37,965 nucleotides of DNA, taken from positions 1 through 37,965 of the forward strand of contig VGXU01000021.1 in the NCBI GenBank assembly GCA_016873215.1, in the 5' to 3' direction. The notes under the pieces were generated by a model that saw only the letters and a program-made list of their open reading frames with translations, did not search any database and was not told the DNA's origin. The translations under genes were made by a program, and so were the position numbers. Shown one piece after another: positions 24,876 to 32,979 of the stretch. The DNA comes from Planctomycetota bacterium (GTDB lineage Bacteria; Planctomycetota; Phycisphaerae; Sedimentisphaerales; Anaerohalosphaeraceae). How positions within the stretch are numbered: position 1 is the stretch's first letter; every line of letters starts with the position of its first letter.

Positions 24876-25993
24876 AAAGCCGGCCGGCCGGCGGGCCGAA
24901 AATGCTGTGGAGCTGCAGCGGGCTGGGACAGGGTTATTCGACAGTCAGTATCGCCGCCGGCAGGATTTATACGACGGGAATGGTTAATAAGGAGGGGATT
25001 CTTTTCTGTATTGACTGGGACGGCAAAGAATTGTGGAAGCAATCCTATGGGCCGGAATGGACGGGTGATAAGCCGGGAGTACGCTGCACACCAGCGATTG
25101 ATAACGACAAGGTCTATATCATCAGCGGCCAAGGTGTTGTGTCATGCCTGAGCGCCGCCGACGGTAAAATCGTGTGGCAGGAAAACGTTGCGGCGAAATT
25201 TGAGGGCAAGGCTCCCAGCTGGGGGTATTCGGAATCGCCGCTGATTGTCAAAGACAAAGTCATTTTTACGGTCAATGGGGCCAAAGCGAATATCGTTGCC
25301 CTGGATAAGGAAACGGGCAAGTTAGTCTGGGCCGGCGGCAATCTGGAAGGCGGCGCCGCCTATGTTTCACCCCTTGCGTTTGAATATGGTGGGCGGATTA
25401 TCATTGTGTGTTATACAGGCAAGTATGTTTTTGGCGCCGATGCCGCCGATGGGAAAATCCTGTGGAATTATGCCATCTCTGAATCATCTCGGATGGGCGG
25501 TAATCTGCACACTAATACGCCGGTCTATCGCGATGGGATGCTGTTCTTTACCAGCGGTTATAATACCGGCGCTATGATGCTCAAACTCAGCGCCGACGGC
25601 GCCAGTGTGGAGAAGGCATGGGAAAATAAGGATTTCGATGTGCATCACGGTTCAGTTGTACTGCTTGGCGATTATCTGTATGGGGCCAACTGGAAGAACA
25701 ATGGCGACGGCGACTGGATGTGTGTGGAATGGAAGACGGGTAAAACAATGTATCAGACCCACTGGGAAAACAAAGGCTCGCTGACCAGTGCCGAGGGAAT
25801 GCTGTATTGTTACGAAGAAAAGAATGGCACTGTTGCCCTGGTCAAAGCTGACCCGGCTGGATTTAATCCAGTCAGTACCTTTCAAATTTCGCTGGGCAGC
25901 GGCGAATACTGGGCGCATCCGGTGGTCTGCGGAAAACGGTTGTTTGTCCGCCACGGCGACGTGCTGATGGCGTTTGATATCGAGGCCAAGTAA
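24746..25993 (+). CDS. BamB-like propeller, second half reached by -1 frame
   Basis: Read from TGG at 24818, this frame gives WPQWQGPKRNNVSEE, followed by a full propeller with blades such as SAADGKIVWQE, DKETGKLVWAG, AADGKILWNY and EWKTGKTMYQT, to the stop at 25993. The frame itself is open from a GTG at 24746, but the residues before WPQW are antisense-like (MCRCITKESG...). There is no signal peptide and no ribosome binding site. Related propellers here are all exported, so an independent start is unlikely. It is best read as the C-terminal half of the protein begun at 23580, joined by frameshift, or separated from it by a one-base deletion or a sequencing error. Confidence 0.75.
   Translation: MCRCITKESGPFCGNGRKGRREPFWPQWQGPKRNNVSEETGLLKSRPAGGPKMLWSCSGLGQGYSTVSIAAGRIYTTGMVNKEGILFCIDWDGKELWKQSYGPEWTGDKPGVRCTPAIDNDKVYIISGQGVVSCLSAADGKIVWQENVAAKFEGKAPSWGYSESPLIVKDKVIFTVNGAKANIVALDKETGKLVWAGGNLEGGAAYVSPLAFEYGGRIIIVCYTGKYVFGADAADGKILWNYAISESSRMGGNLHTNTPVYRDGMLFFTSGYNTGAMMLKLSADGASVEKAWENKDFDVHHGSVVLLGDYLYGANWKNNGDGDWMCVEWKTGKTMYQTHWENKGSLTSAEGMLYCYEEKNGTVALVKADPAGFNPVSTFQISLGSGEYWAHPVVCGKRLFVRHGDVLMAFDIEAK
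24812..24818 (+). other. C CCT TTT slippery heptamer at the propeller frame change
   Basis: In the upstream frame the codons are AGC CCT TTT GGC. The bases C-CCT-TTT fit the X-XXY-YYZ pattern for -1 slippage, and slipping one base back makes the next codon TGG, the first residue of the WPQWQGP motif. Equally, adding one T to the run at 24815-24818 restores a single frame. Sequence alone cannot separate programmed slippage from an indel. Confidence 0.5.
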
Positions 25994-26026
25994 TATATCA
26001 GGATGAAAAGATTAGGAGAAGGTGAT

Positions 26027-26836
26027 ATGTTAAAACGAATGGCAAAATATTGTGTTATCGTGATAATAATGTTCTTAATTATGCCCGCAGCGCAGTCGGG
26101 ACAAATACCAATCGCGAATAATTCATTTGAGATTCCTGCTATCGGTCCCAATGATTTTCCGGCTTTACCGATTGCGCCATTATGGACGGAGGTGGATTTA
26201 GATACGGAATACAGTACCAATACCGGTACCTTCAGAAACCCTCCGCCGGACAGCCCCTATGGCGATTATATTGTCAATGCGGATGGTAATCAGTTGGCGT
26301 TTCTCGGCAGTCAGTCAGGGAATGGTTTTTTACAAGAGACGAATTCGACTTATCAAACAGGCAAGAGCTACCGGCTGATGGTGGAGGTCTGTCCTTCAGT
26401 CAGGTACACTCCTTCCGGGCCGGACCCAAACAATAAATTGGTTCTTTCTTTATATTATGTTAACGATGCGAATTCCGTGGACATCCAGACATCGCCGGTT
26501 CCTTCAACGGAGTTGACCACTAACGTCTTGAAAACATTCTCCGTGACTATGCCTGCCGTACAGTCTGGCGACGCCTGGGTCGGCAAAAATATCGGCATTG
26601 CAATTCGTGCCGATGGAGTGCCTGGCGGATACTGGGATTTGGACAATGTTCGTCTGACCGAATTTCAGACTATGCCGGACTTTACGGGAGACTCTTTCGT
26701 GAATCTGCAGGACTTTACAGTCATGGCTTCGGAATGGCTGTCCTGTACCGAAGCGGAAGCGGATATGACGGGAGACGGATGCGTGGATACTGAGGATTTG
26801 CTGATATTGGCGAAATACTGGCTTGGATATGTCTGA
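26027..26836 (+). CDS. Exported protein with C-terminal dockerin-like repeat pair
   Basis: The 269-residue protein has a signal peptide (MAKYCVIVIIMFLIMPAAQSG). The beta-rich middle part begins IPIANNSFEIPAIG, resembling the PEP-type or carbohydrate-binding domains often found in secreted planctomycete proteins. The end is a pair of Ca-loop segments: DFTGDSFVNLQDFTVMASEWL and DMTGDGCVDTEDLLILAKYWL. These are dockerin type I-like repeats, which in cellulosome systems bind cohesins. In Phycisphaerae they are widespread without a known cohesin, so this is a class-level assignment. The ATG at 26027 follows AGGAG by eight bases, better than the ATG at 26003. Its end overlaps the prepilin start by eight bases. 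Confidence 0.8.
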   Translation: MLKRMAKYCVIVIIMFLIMPAAQSGQIPIANNSFEIPAIGPNDFPALPIAPLWTEVDLDTEYSTNTGTFRNPPPDSPYGDYIVNADGNQLAFLGSQSGNGFLQETNSTYQTGKSYRLMVEVCPSVRYTPSGPDPNNKLVLSLYYVNDANSVDIQTSPVPSTELTTNVLKTFSVTMPAVQSGDAWVGKNIGIAIRADGVPGGYWDLDNVRLTEFQTMPDFTGDSFVNLQDFTVMASEWLSCTEAEADMTGDGCVDTEDLLILAKYWLGYV

Positions 26837-27638
26837 TACGGTTATAACCGGGCATTGCTGTTGTGATCGCCATCGGCGTCGGGCCTTTACGCTAATCGAA
26901 CTTTTGGTCGTCATTGCGATAGTATCGCTTTTGCTCACGATTCTGATACCTGTGCTCAAACGAGCCAGATATCAGACCCGCAGGATAGCTTGTATATCGA
27001 ATCTGCATAATGTGGGCCTTGCAATACACGCCTATGCCAACGATTGTAAAGGTACTATTCCTTTCGGGCCTGAGGGACTTCCGATGATGGGGGGAAATTT
27101 TTATACCGTAAAAGGCGATGTAACAAGTTTGATATCGCTGATGAATGGAGCGCCTGTCGGACTGGGGCTGTTATTGCAGAATTACCTGGCCGAGCAGCCA
27201 AAAGTTCTTTTTTGCCCCGGCGCCGACCAGCCGTCGGACGCTGAGGTGCAACTGGTTCGCGTAGGGCTAAAACAGGCACAAGGAGACTATTATTACCGTC
27301 ATGCCTCTGTGGCACTGCTGTCAGGGACTCCGGAAACGTTTCATATCCAACTGAGCCGTCTGGGAAAAAATCGCAACGGGCGTTCCATTACCGCCCTTGT
27401 AATGGACGTCCAGTTTCTGGCGCATCCGTCGCTGGCTTCCTTTCAGGTTGTGACGCGAACGAGTCATGACCGGAAAATCAGTAATATTTTATTTGCCGAT
27501 GGCCAGGTTGGTTCACAAGACAATGCTGATGGCCGATTTACTGTCGATATAGGTGCCTATCCATACGATGCGCTGGATAAGATATTAAAAGTATTTGAAT
27601 TGGCCGATGAACGTCGTTATGCTGCCTTTAGTCCTTGA
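26829..27638 (+). CDS. Type II secretion/pilin-like prepilin protein
   Basis: A short basic leader with three Cys (TGHCCCDRHRRRA) precedes the prepilin motif FTLIELLVVIAIVSLLL. The +5 Glu is present, and the residue before Phe is Ala rather than the usual Gly. The globular part contains ARYQTRRIACISNLHNVGLAI and a late SNILFADGQVG, as in the many prepilin-like proteins of planctomycetes that end with an H-x-G- or DGQV-type motif. It is probably processed by prepilin peptidase and surface-exposed. The stop converges with that of the minus-strand fcl gene, the two overlapping by 11 bases. Role beyond the prepilin fold is unknown. Confidence 0.85.
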   Translation: MSDTVITGHCCCDRHRRRAFTLIELLVVIAIVSLLLTILIPVLKRARYQTRRIACISNLHNVGLAIHAYANDCKGTIPFGPEGLPMMGGNFYTVKGDVTSLISLMNGAPVGLGLLLQNYLAEQPKVLFCPGADQPSDAEVQLVRVGLKQAQGDYYYRHASVALLSGTPETFHIQLSRLGKNRNGRSITALVMDVQFLAHPSLASFQVVTRTSHDRKISNILFADGQVGSQDNADGRFTVDIGAYPYDALDKILKVFELADERRYAAFSP

Positions 27639-28620
27639 AGGTATCTTTACGAGCCAGATAATCCTGATAGGCCAGCCTGATGCCCTCCTCCAGTTTTACT
27701 GTCGGACGCCAGCCCATCGCGAAAATACGCGAACTATCCAGGAGTTTTCGCGGCATTCCATCGGGTTTGCTGCTGTCCCAGATGAGTCGGCCTTTAAATC
27801 CGACAACGCCAGCAACGGTCTTCGCCAGTTCCTTGATGGTAATATCCTGACCATATCCGATGTTCACCAGCGGCGGCTGGTCCGGACAATAGATCAATGT
27901 ATTAAATATTGCTTCTTCCTTATTCAGCAAGTAAACACAAGCCGCCGCTAAATCCTGATTATACAGGAATTCACGATACGGACTGCCTGTCCCCCATAAA
28001 GTCACGGTCTTATCCGACCGTTCTTTGGCTTCGTGCATTTTGCGAATCATCGCCGGCATGACATGCGAATTCTGCAGGTTATAATTATCTCCCGGCCCAT
28101 ACAGATTAGTCGGCATGGCGGCGATATATTTTGTGCCGTATTGACGATTATATGCCCAGCACTGTTCGATACCGCCGATTTTGGCCAAAGCATACGGCCG
28201 ATTGGTCGGTTCCAGTGGGCCGGTCAGCAGATGTTCTTCTTTCATCGGCTGCGGCGCCGACTTTGGATAGATACAGGATGACCCGAGGAACAGTAATCGC
28301 TTCACTCCATTCAAATAGGAACAATGGATTACATTGCTCTGGATCATCACGTTTTCATAATAAAACTGCGCCGGGTAAGTATTGTTGGCGACAATTCCGC
28401 CCACTTTTGCTGCTGCCAGAAAGACATATTCCGGTTTATTTTTGTCAAAAAACATCTGCGTCTGCTTCTGATTTGTTAAATCCATATCCCGAAAGTCGAT
28501 CAAGAGAAGATTGTCATAATCCTGCGATTTGAGCTGTCGGGTGATTGCAGAACCCACCAGGCCGGTATGTCCGGCCACAAGAATCTTTGCATGTCTATCC
28601 ATATACATAACGGGTATCAT
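27628..28620 (-). CDS. fcl: GDP-L-fucose synthase
   Basis: This NADPH-dependent epimerase/reductase turns GDP-4-keto-6-deoxymannose into GDP-L-fucose, in the cytoplasm. The 330-residue protein has the Rossmann loop GHTGLVGSA, the active-site GSSCIYPKSAPQP and the Y-x3-K in PYALAKIGG, followed by MPTNLYGPGDNYNLQNSHV, a hallmark of the family. The start overlaps the stop of the upstream cytidylyltransferase-cupin gene by four bases (ATGA). Alternative starts a few codons later (MYMDRH) are possible. With gmd upstream it completes the two-step route from GDP-mannose. Confidence 0.95.
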   Translation of the reverse strand: MIPVMYMDRHAKILVAGHTGLVGSAITRQLKSQDYDNLLLIDFRDMDLTNQKQTQMFFDKNKPEYVFLAAAKVGGIVANNTYPAQFYYENVMIQSNVIHCSYLNGVKRLLFLGSSCIYPKSAPQPMKEEHLLTGPLEPTNRPYALAKIGGIEQCWAYNRQYGTKYIAAMPTNLYGPGDNYNLQNSHVMPAMIRKMHEAKERSDKTVTLWGTGSPYREFLYNQDLAAACVYLLNKEEAIFNTLIYCPDQPPLVNIGYGQDITIKELAKTVAGVVGFKGRLIWDSSKPDGMPRKLLDSSRIFAMGWRPTVKLEEGIRLAYQDYLARKDTFKD

Positions 28621-29390
28621 TTCTGCGGATTGGGAAGCCGCCCATACTTGGCCTCCCGGCGCATGGCATCATCTGCGCTAAACTTTCCATAAGATATTGT
28701 AAGGATGCGTCCATTACTGATAGCAGTGACTCTATGAAGTGCTTTTTTGGGTATAATGATAGAATCACCTTTTCTATAAATCCGGGTTTTCGCAGAATGT
28801 CCCACTTGGATTCTTACACTGCCGTCAAGAACATACCAGTGTTCTTCTCTGTGATTATGGCTCTGAAGAGATGTTTCTTCGCCTTTATTTAAAGTCAGGA
28901 TTTTCACCGTAACTTTTTTATTTTCAACAAATGTACTGAAATTCCCCCATGGCTTTTCAGCTTTTTTATCAGCACACCCCAATAATTTGGAGGAAGATTG
29001 AATTTTTTTGCCTAAGCCATCCACGATAGACACCTTGTTCTTCTTGCAGACATCGACTTCGGGGATATTGGATAGTATCCTGTCGCCGCCTTTTGCGAAA
29101 ATAAATTTACACCCTTTGTATGTCTTTGTAATTGCGAGGATTGTTTTACACACACTGCGGTCATCGTCTATGGATTTTATTACGTCATCGACAAAGGCTA
29201 ACTTGCGGATGATTTGCATTCGCTCATTGCATTTCATAAAAACAAAATCTTTTTTGGCCATCGTTTGTTTGTCATTGTTCACAATAACAACAAGACGATC
29301 GCCCAGCTTTTTCGACCTTTCCAAATATTCTATATGCCCCTTATGAATCGGGTCAAAGTAACCACTGGCTATTACGATGGTATCTGCCAT
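28617..29390 (-). CDS. Cytidylyltransferase-like/cupin fusion protein
   Basis: The first 130 residues form a nucleotidyltransferase of the glycerol-3-phosphate cytidylyltransferase/HldE-C type: SGYFDPIHKGHIEYL with the HxGH site, then FAKGGDR near residue 95. The last 110 residues are a cupin like the phosphomannose isomerase part of type II PMI-GMP enzymes: EKPWGNFSTFVE, SLQSHNHREEHWYVLDG and KALHRVTAI. The two are joined by a short Ser/Lys linker. Sitting between gmd and fcl it likely supplies or modifies a sugar for a fucose-containing glycan, but the substrate is unknown. It is richer in A/T than its neighbours. The ATG at 29390 has GGAG upstream and is preferred over 29402. Confidence 0.83.
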   Translation of the reverse strand: MADTIVIASGYFDPIHKGHIEYLERSKKLGDRLVVIVNNDKQTMAKKDFVFMKCNERMQIIRKLAFVDDVIKSIDDDRSVCKTILAITKTYKGCKFIFAKGGDRILSNIPEVDVCKKNKVSIVDGLGKKIQSSSKLLGCADKKAEKPWGNFSTFVENKKVTVKILTLNKGEETSLQSHNHREEHWYVLDGSVRIQVGHSAKTRIYRKGDSIIIPKKALHRVTAISNGRILTISYGKFSADDAMRREAKYGRLPNPQK

Positions 29391-29462
29391 CTTGATCTCC
29401 ATTCCTTATATTCTCGTAATTCCGTCAATCATAATCTCCTGCCAATCTGAGCATACTCAGTT

Positions 29463-30467
29463 TTATTTGTTGTGTTCTTTAACAAGGCGTTCGTTTCTGG
29501 CGATATTCCGGTCGGCATCCGTCATCATTCTGGCCAATTGTTTAAAATCGACGGTTGGCTTCCAGCCGAGGACTTTTCTGGCTTTGGATGCATCGCCTTG
29601 CAGCAAATCCACCTCCGTTGGGCGGAAGTATTTGGGGTCAATCACGACATAGTTGTGCCAGTCGAGGTCCAGATAGCCGAACACTTCATCGAGAAACTGG
29701 CGTACAGAATACGTCTGGCCGGTGGCGATAACATAATCATCGGGTTTGTCCTGCTGGAGCATCAGTTGCATCGCTTCCACATAATCGCCCGCGTAGCCCC
29801 AGTCGCGTTTGGCTTCGAGATTGCCAAGATAAAGTTTGTCCTGAAGGCCCTCTTTAATCCGTGTTGCCGCGCGGGTGATCTTGCGGGTGACAAAAGTCTC
29901 GCCGCGGCGGGGCGATTCGTGGTTGAATAAAATGCCGTTGCAGGCAAACAGTCCGTAGGCCTCGCGATAATTGACTGTCTGCCAGTGGCTATAGACTTTG
30001 GCGCAGGCGTATGGACTGCGGGGACAAAACGGTGTTCTTTCTGTCTGCGGGGTTTCGACGACCTTGCCGTACATCTCGGAACTGGAGGCCTGGTAGAACC
30101 GCGGCGGTTTTTTCATCATTCGCAATGCTTCCAGCAGCCGCAGGGTGCCCAGCGCATCGGTATTGGCGGTATAGATGGGCTGGTCAAAACTGACACGAAC
30201 ATGACTCTGAGCGGCGAGGTTATAGACCTCATCCGGCTGGGTATCATTCAAAACAGAGGAAAGGTTGCCGCCGTCGGTCAAGTCGCCGTAGATGAGCCTG
30301 AGTTTCGGCTGATTATGCGGGTCCTGATAGAGATGGTCGATTCGGCTGGTATTGAATGATGAGCTGCGGCGAATAATTCCATAGACCTCATAGCCTTTTT
30401 TCAGCAGCAGTTCGGCCAGATAAGAACCATCTTGGCCGGTAACGCCAGTGATAATAGCGCGTTTCAT
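29463..30467 (-). CDS. gmd: GDP-mannose 4,6-dehydratase
   Basis: The enzyme converts GDP-mannose to GDP-4-keto-6-deoxymannose, the first step to GDP-L-fucose or GDP-rhamnose. The 334-residue sequence is typical: [49 protein letters not shown] and [17 protein letters not shown]. The expected Y-x3-K is PYACAKVY. A longer frame begins at 30527, but family alignment favours the ATG at 30467. No clear ribosome binding site precedes it. It is the first gene of the minus-strand fucose operon. Confidence 0.96.
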   Translation of the reverse strand: MKRAIITGVTGQDGSYLAELLLKKGYEVYGIIRRSSSFNTSRIDHLYQDPHNQPKLRLIYGDLTDGGNLSSVLNDTQPDEVYNLAAQSHVRVSFDQPIYTANTDALGTLRLLEALRMMKKPPRFYQASSSEMYGKVVETPQTERTPFCPRSPYACAKVYSHWQTVNYREAYGLFACNGILFNHESPRRGETFVTRKITRAATRIKEGLQDKLYLGNLEAKRDWGYAGDYVEAMQLMLQQDKPDDYVIATGQTYSVRQFLDEVFGYLDLDWHNYVVIDPKYFRPTEVDLLQGDASKARKVLGWKPTVDFKQLARMMTDADRNIARNERLVKEHNK

Positions 30468-30498
30468 AGCTTGAAAAACTCCACATAATAGAAGATAG

Positions 30499-30527
30499 AT
30501 GGTATCAGCTTTTAACGTCTTGTACAA
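30499..30527 (-). promoter_or_regulatory. Candidate promoter of the gmd operon
   Basis: On the minus strand, TTGTAC (30522-30527) and TACCAT (30499-30504) are separated by 17 bases and lie 30 bases before the gmd start. Both boxes are imperfect. Confidence 0.35.
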
Positions 30528-30968
30528 CTTTTATTATGTCGTGATTAATGAACCGAATTGTAGCGGCTTTAAACCATATTTCAAACAATAAATCCTCCAT
30601 TATCGCCTGATGTTTGGGTTGCGTTACGGGTTGACAAGTCGAGTGTGATGGGCCTGATTCCGCCTCCGAAGCTCAGAGAAAAGTTGGAAAGGGATAGACT
30701 TAATAGGGGGCGCTGTATAATGGCCATAATGTTGCTCAGCAGCGTCGCCGGTCAATGGTATATAGGAGGTCCCGGTTTAGTTTATCACATATACCACCAG
30801 GATTATTACAGAGGACAAGACCGTGGACAAAGTCATGCGGGAATTTGAAAACTCAAAGTGGCCGGTCGGGATTTGGAGTGACGGTCTTCTTGTTTCACAA
30901 AGTAATCTGCTATTTCACAGCCGGGGGGCTAAATAGCAAAAACTGTGGAATGAGGAGCCGCATAAGGG
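30528..30968. other. Gene-free region between gmd and rarA
   Basis: No convincing gene is present. A 67-codon frame at 30645-30848 and a 72-codon frame at 30755-30973 have odd composition and no known motif. A TTGACA stands alone at 30631-30636, and a TATAAT at 30716-30721 is followed by GGCC. The same TATAATGGC string recurs at the rarA start. An unannotated small RNA from this region is possible but not shown. No tRNA, SRP RNA or tmRNA signature was found. Confidence 0.4.
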
Positions 30969-30974
30969 TATAAT
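30969..30974 (+). promoter_or_regulatory. -10 box that would give a leaderless rarA mRNA
   Basis: A perfect TATAAT ends eight bases before the rarA ATG at 30983. A start seven to nine bases downstream of the box would fall at or next to the A of the start codon. No Shine-Dalgarno precedes the gene. The -35 region (TGGAAT at 30946-30951) is poor. Confidence 0.5.
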
Positions 30975-30982
30975 GGCTGTTG

Positions 30983-32350
30983 ATGTCGGCCAAAGGTGAT
31001 AAATCGTTGTTTCAGTCAACAGAGGATAAAACCCTTTCGGGTTTTGCGCCGCTGGCGGTGCGGATGCGGCCCAAAGTTATCGGCGAATTCGTCGGGCAGG
31101 AGCATTTCGCGGGCGAAGGGAAACTTCTCCGCCGGATGCTCGAAGGCGGGGCCATCAGCAGTTTGATTTTTTACGGCCCGCCGGGCAGCGGCAAGACGAC
31201 CTTGGCCAAAGTCATCGCCAATCATACCAACGCCGTGTTTGAATCCATCAGCGCGCCTGCGGCGGGCGTCAAAGAACTTCGTCAGGTGCTTGATAACGCC
31301 AAAGACCGGCTGCTTTCTTCAGGCCGGCGGACGGTGCTGTTCATTGATGAAATCCATCGGTTTAACCGTGCCCAGCAGGATGTGCTTTTGGATGACGTGG
31401 AAAATGGCGTCGTGACGCTGATCGGCGCGACGACGGAAAATCCGTTTTTCAGTATCAATTCGCCGCTTATCAGCCGCAGCACGGTGTTCACGTTTGAGCC
31501 GCTGACCTCGGAGCATATCAAGGTGATTTTGAAGCGGGCGGTTGCGGATGAGCAAAACGGGATGGGCAAGCTGAAATTAAAAGTCAACACGGACGCGGAA
31601 GATTTTCTGGCGCAGTTATGTGACGGCGATGCCCGCAAGGCCCTCACGGCGCTGGAAGTGGCGGTGTTTTCCAAACAGAAGCATACGAAAAAAGGCGCCG
31701 AGATTTTCATCACTCTCGATGACGCAAAGGAATCCATCCAGTGCAAGGCCCTTGAGTATGACGGGACGGGCGATACGCATTATGATTTGGCCAGCGCGCT
31801 GCAAAAGTCCATGCGGGGTTCGGACCCGGACGCGACGGTGTATTGGCTGGCGCGGATGATAGCGGGCGGCGAGGATTTGCGGTTTATTGCCCGGCGAATT
31901 GTGGTCTGTGCGACGGAGGACGTGGGCAACGCCGACCCGACGGCGACGATATTGGCGGCCTCGGCGATGCAAATCGCGGAATTTGTGGGATTCCCGGAGG
32001 CGCAATTAGCGCTGGCACAGGCGGCGATTTATATCGCCTGTGCGCCGAAATCCAACGCATGTGCCAATGCCATCTGGAACGCGGTAGCCGATGTGCAGTC
32101 GGGCCGGACGATTTCTGTGCCGCCGCATCTGCGCGATTCGCATTATAAATCCGCCGCAAAGCTTGGCCATGGTATTGGTTATCAATATCCGCACAACAGC
32201 CCGACGGGATATATTCCGCAGGATTACGTGGGACAGAAGCTGACGCGGGAATATTATCAGCCTAAGCAGATTGGGCGGGAAAAATTAATTGCGGAGTATT
32301 TACAAAAACTACGAAATCAGGTAGAACAGATGCAGCAGAAAACGAAATAG
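30983..32350 (+). CDS. rarA: Replication-associated recombination protein A (MgsA-type AAA ATPase)
   Basis: The 455-residue AAA+ ATPase acts at stalled replication forks as a clamp-loader-like protein. Walker A is GPPGSGKTT near residue 72 and Walker B is FIDEIHRFN near 122. The sensor 1 region is GATTENPFFSIN, with the arginine finger nearby in SRSTVF. The C-terminal tetramer domain includes DTHYDLASALQKSMRGSDPD and YQYPHN, both strongly conserved in RarA/WRNIP1. The start is ATG 30983, two bases after an in-frame TTG. It heads a plus-strand run with the folate and envelope genes. Confidence 0.96.
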   Translation: MSAKGDKSLFQSTEDKTLSGFAPLAVRMRPKVIGEFVGQEHFAGEGKLLRRMLEGGAISSLIFYGPPGSGKTTLAKVIANHTNAVFESISAPAAGVKELRQVLDNAKDRLLSSGRRTVLFIDEIHRFNRAQQDVLLDDVENGVVTLIGATTENPFFSINSPLISRSTVFTFEPLTSEHIKVILKRAVADEQNGMGKLKLKVNTDAEDFLAQLCDGDARKALTALEVAVFSKQKHTKKGAEIFITLDDAKESIQCKALEYDGTGDTHYDLASALQKSMRGSDPDATVYWLARMIAGGEDLRFIARRIVVCATEDVGNADPTATILAASAMQIAEFVGFPEAQLALAQAAIYIACAPKSNACANAIWNAVADVQSGRTISVPPHLRDSHYKSAAKLGHGIGYQYPHNSPTGYIPQDYVGQKLTREYYQPKQIGREKLIAEYLQKLRNQVEQMQQKTK

Positions 32351-32382
32351 AAGACCGGCCCAAAAAGCGGGCCATTGATATT

Positions 32383-32949
32383 ATGGATAAAGCGCAGTTG
32401 CGAAAGGATTTACGGCAGATTCTGGCCCGCATGCCGGAGGAAATCCGACGGCAAAAAAGCCGGCAAATCTGCGGCCATCTGCTGGACGCGGGCGACTATA
32501 AAAAAGCGTCGGTGGTGATGGCGTTTTTATCGATGCCGGGCGAGGTCGATACAACGCCGATTTTGCTGGATGCGTGGCAGCGAGGCAAGACGGTTGTTGT
32601 GCCGAAAGTTTTATGGGAACAGCGGCGGATGATTCCGGTGGAAATTCGTTCATTAGATACGGGACTTGGCGTTGACAAGATGGGCCTGCGAAATCCAACG
32701 ACGGGCGAGCCTGTGCCATACGATGATATTGATTTAGTGATTACGCCGGGGCTTGGTTTTGACCGTCAGGGCAACCGGCTGGGTCGAGGCGGAGCGTATT
32801 ATGACCGATTTTTTGTTTCGCCGGGGCTGCGTGCGATGAAATGGGCCGTGGCATTTTCTGAACAAATAGTAGATGCAATACCGTGCGACAGCGGTGATAT
32901 TCCGATAGAAGCGATAGTGTGCGAGACGGGTATTATCCGGTGCGGATAA
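32383..32949 (+). CDS. 5-formyltetrahydrofolate cyclo-ligase
   Basis: The 188-residue enzyme uses ATP to turn 5-formyl-THF into 5,10-methenyl-THF. The N-terminal LRKDLRQILARMPEEIRRQKS and the C-terminal TPGLGFDRQGNRLGRGGAYYDRF, which forms the nucleotide and folate site, identify it. Length is normal. It starts 33 bases after rarA and is followed within six bases by the L,D-transpeptidase gene frame. No 6S RNA is seen beside it, although that association is known in other bacteria. Confidence 0.92.
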   Translation: MDKAQLRKDLRQILARMPEEIRRQKSRQICGHLLDAGDYKKASVVMAFLSMPGEVDTTPILLDAWQRGKTVVVPKVLWEQRRMIPVEIRSLDTGLGVDKMGLRNPTTGEPVPYDDIDLVITPGLGFDRQGNRLGRGGAYYDRFFVSPGLRAMKWAVAFSEQIVDAIPCDSGDIPIEAIVCETGIIRCG

Positions 32950-32979
32950 ATTAATATGAAGGTCATGGAGGATTTCGTT

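Noticed and set aside
30645-30973. Small plus-strand frames between gmd and rarA
   Set aside because: No known motif, unusual composition and poor start signals; kept only as a gene-free region.
32357-32373. GGCCC/GGGCC inverted repeat between rarA and the cyclo-ligase gene
   Set aside because: The stem has only five pairs and no T-run follows, so it is too weak to call a terminator or attenuator.
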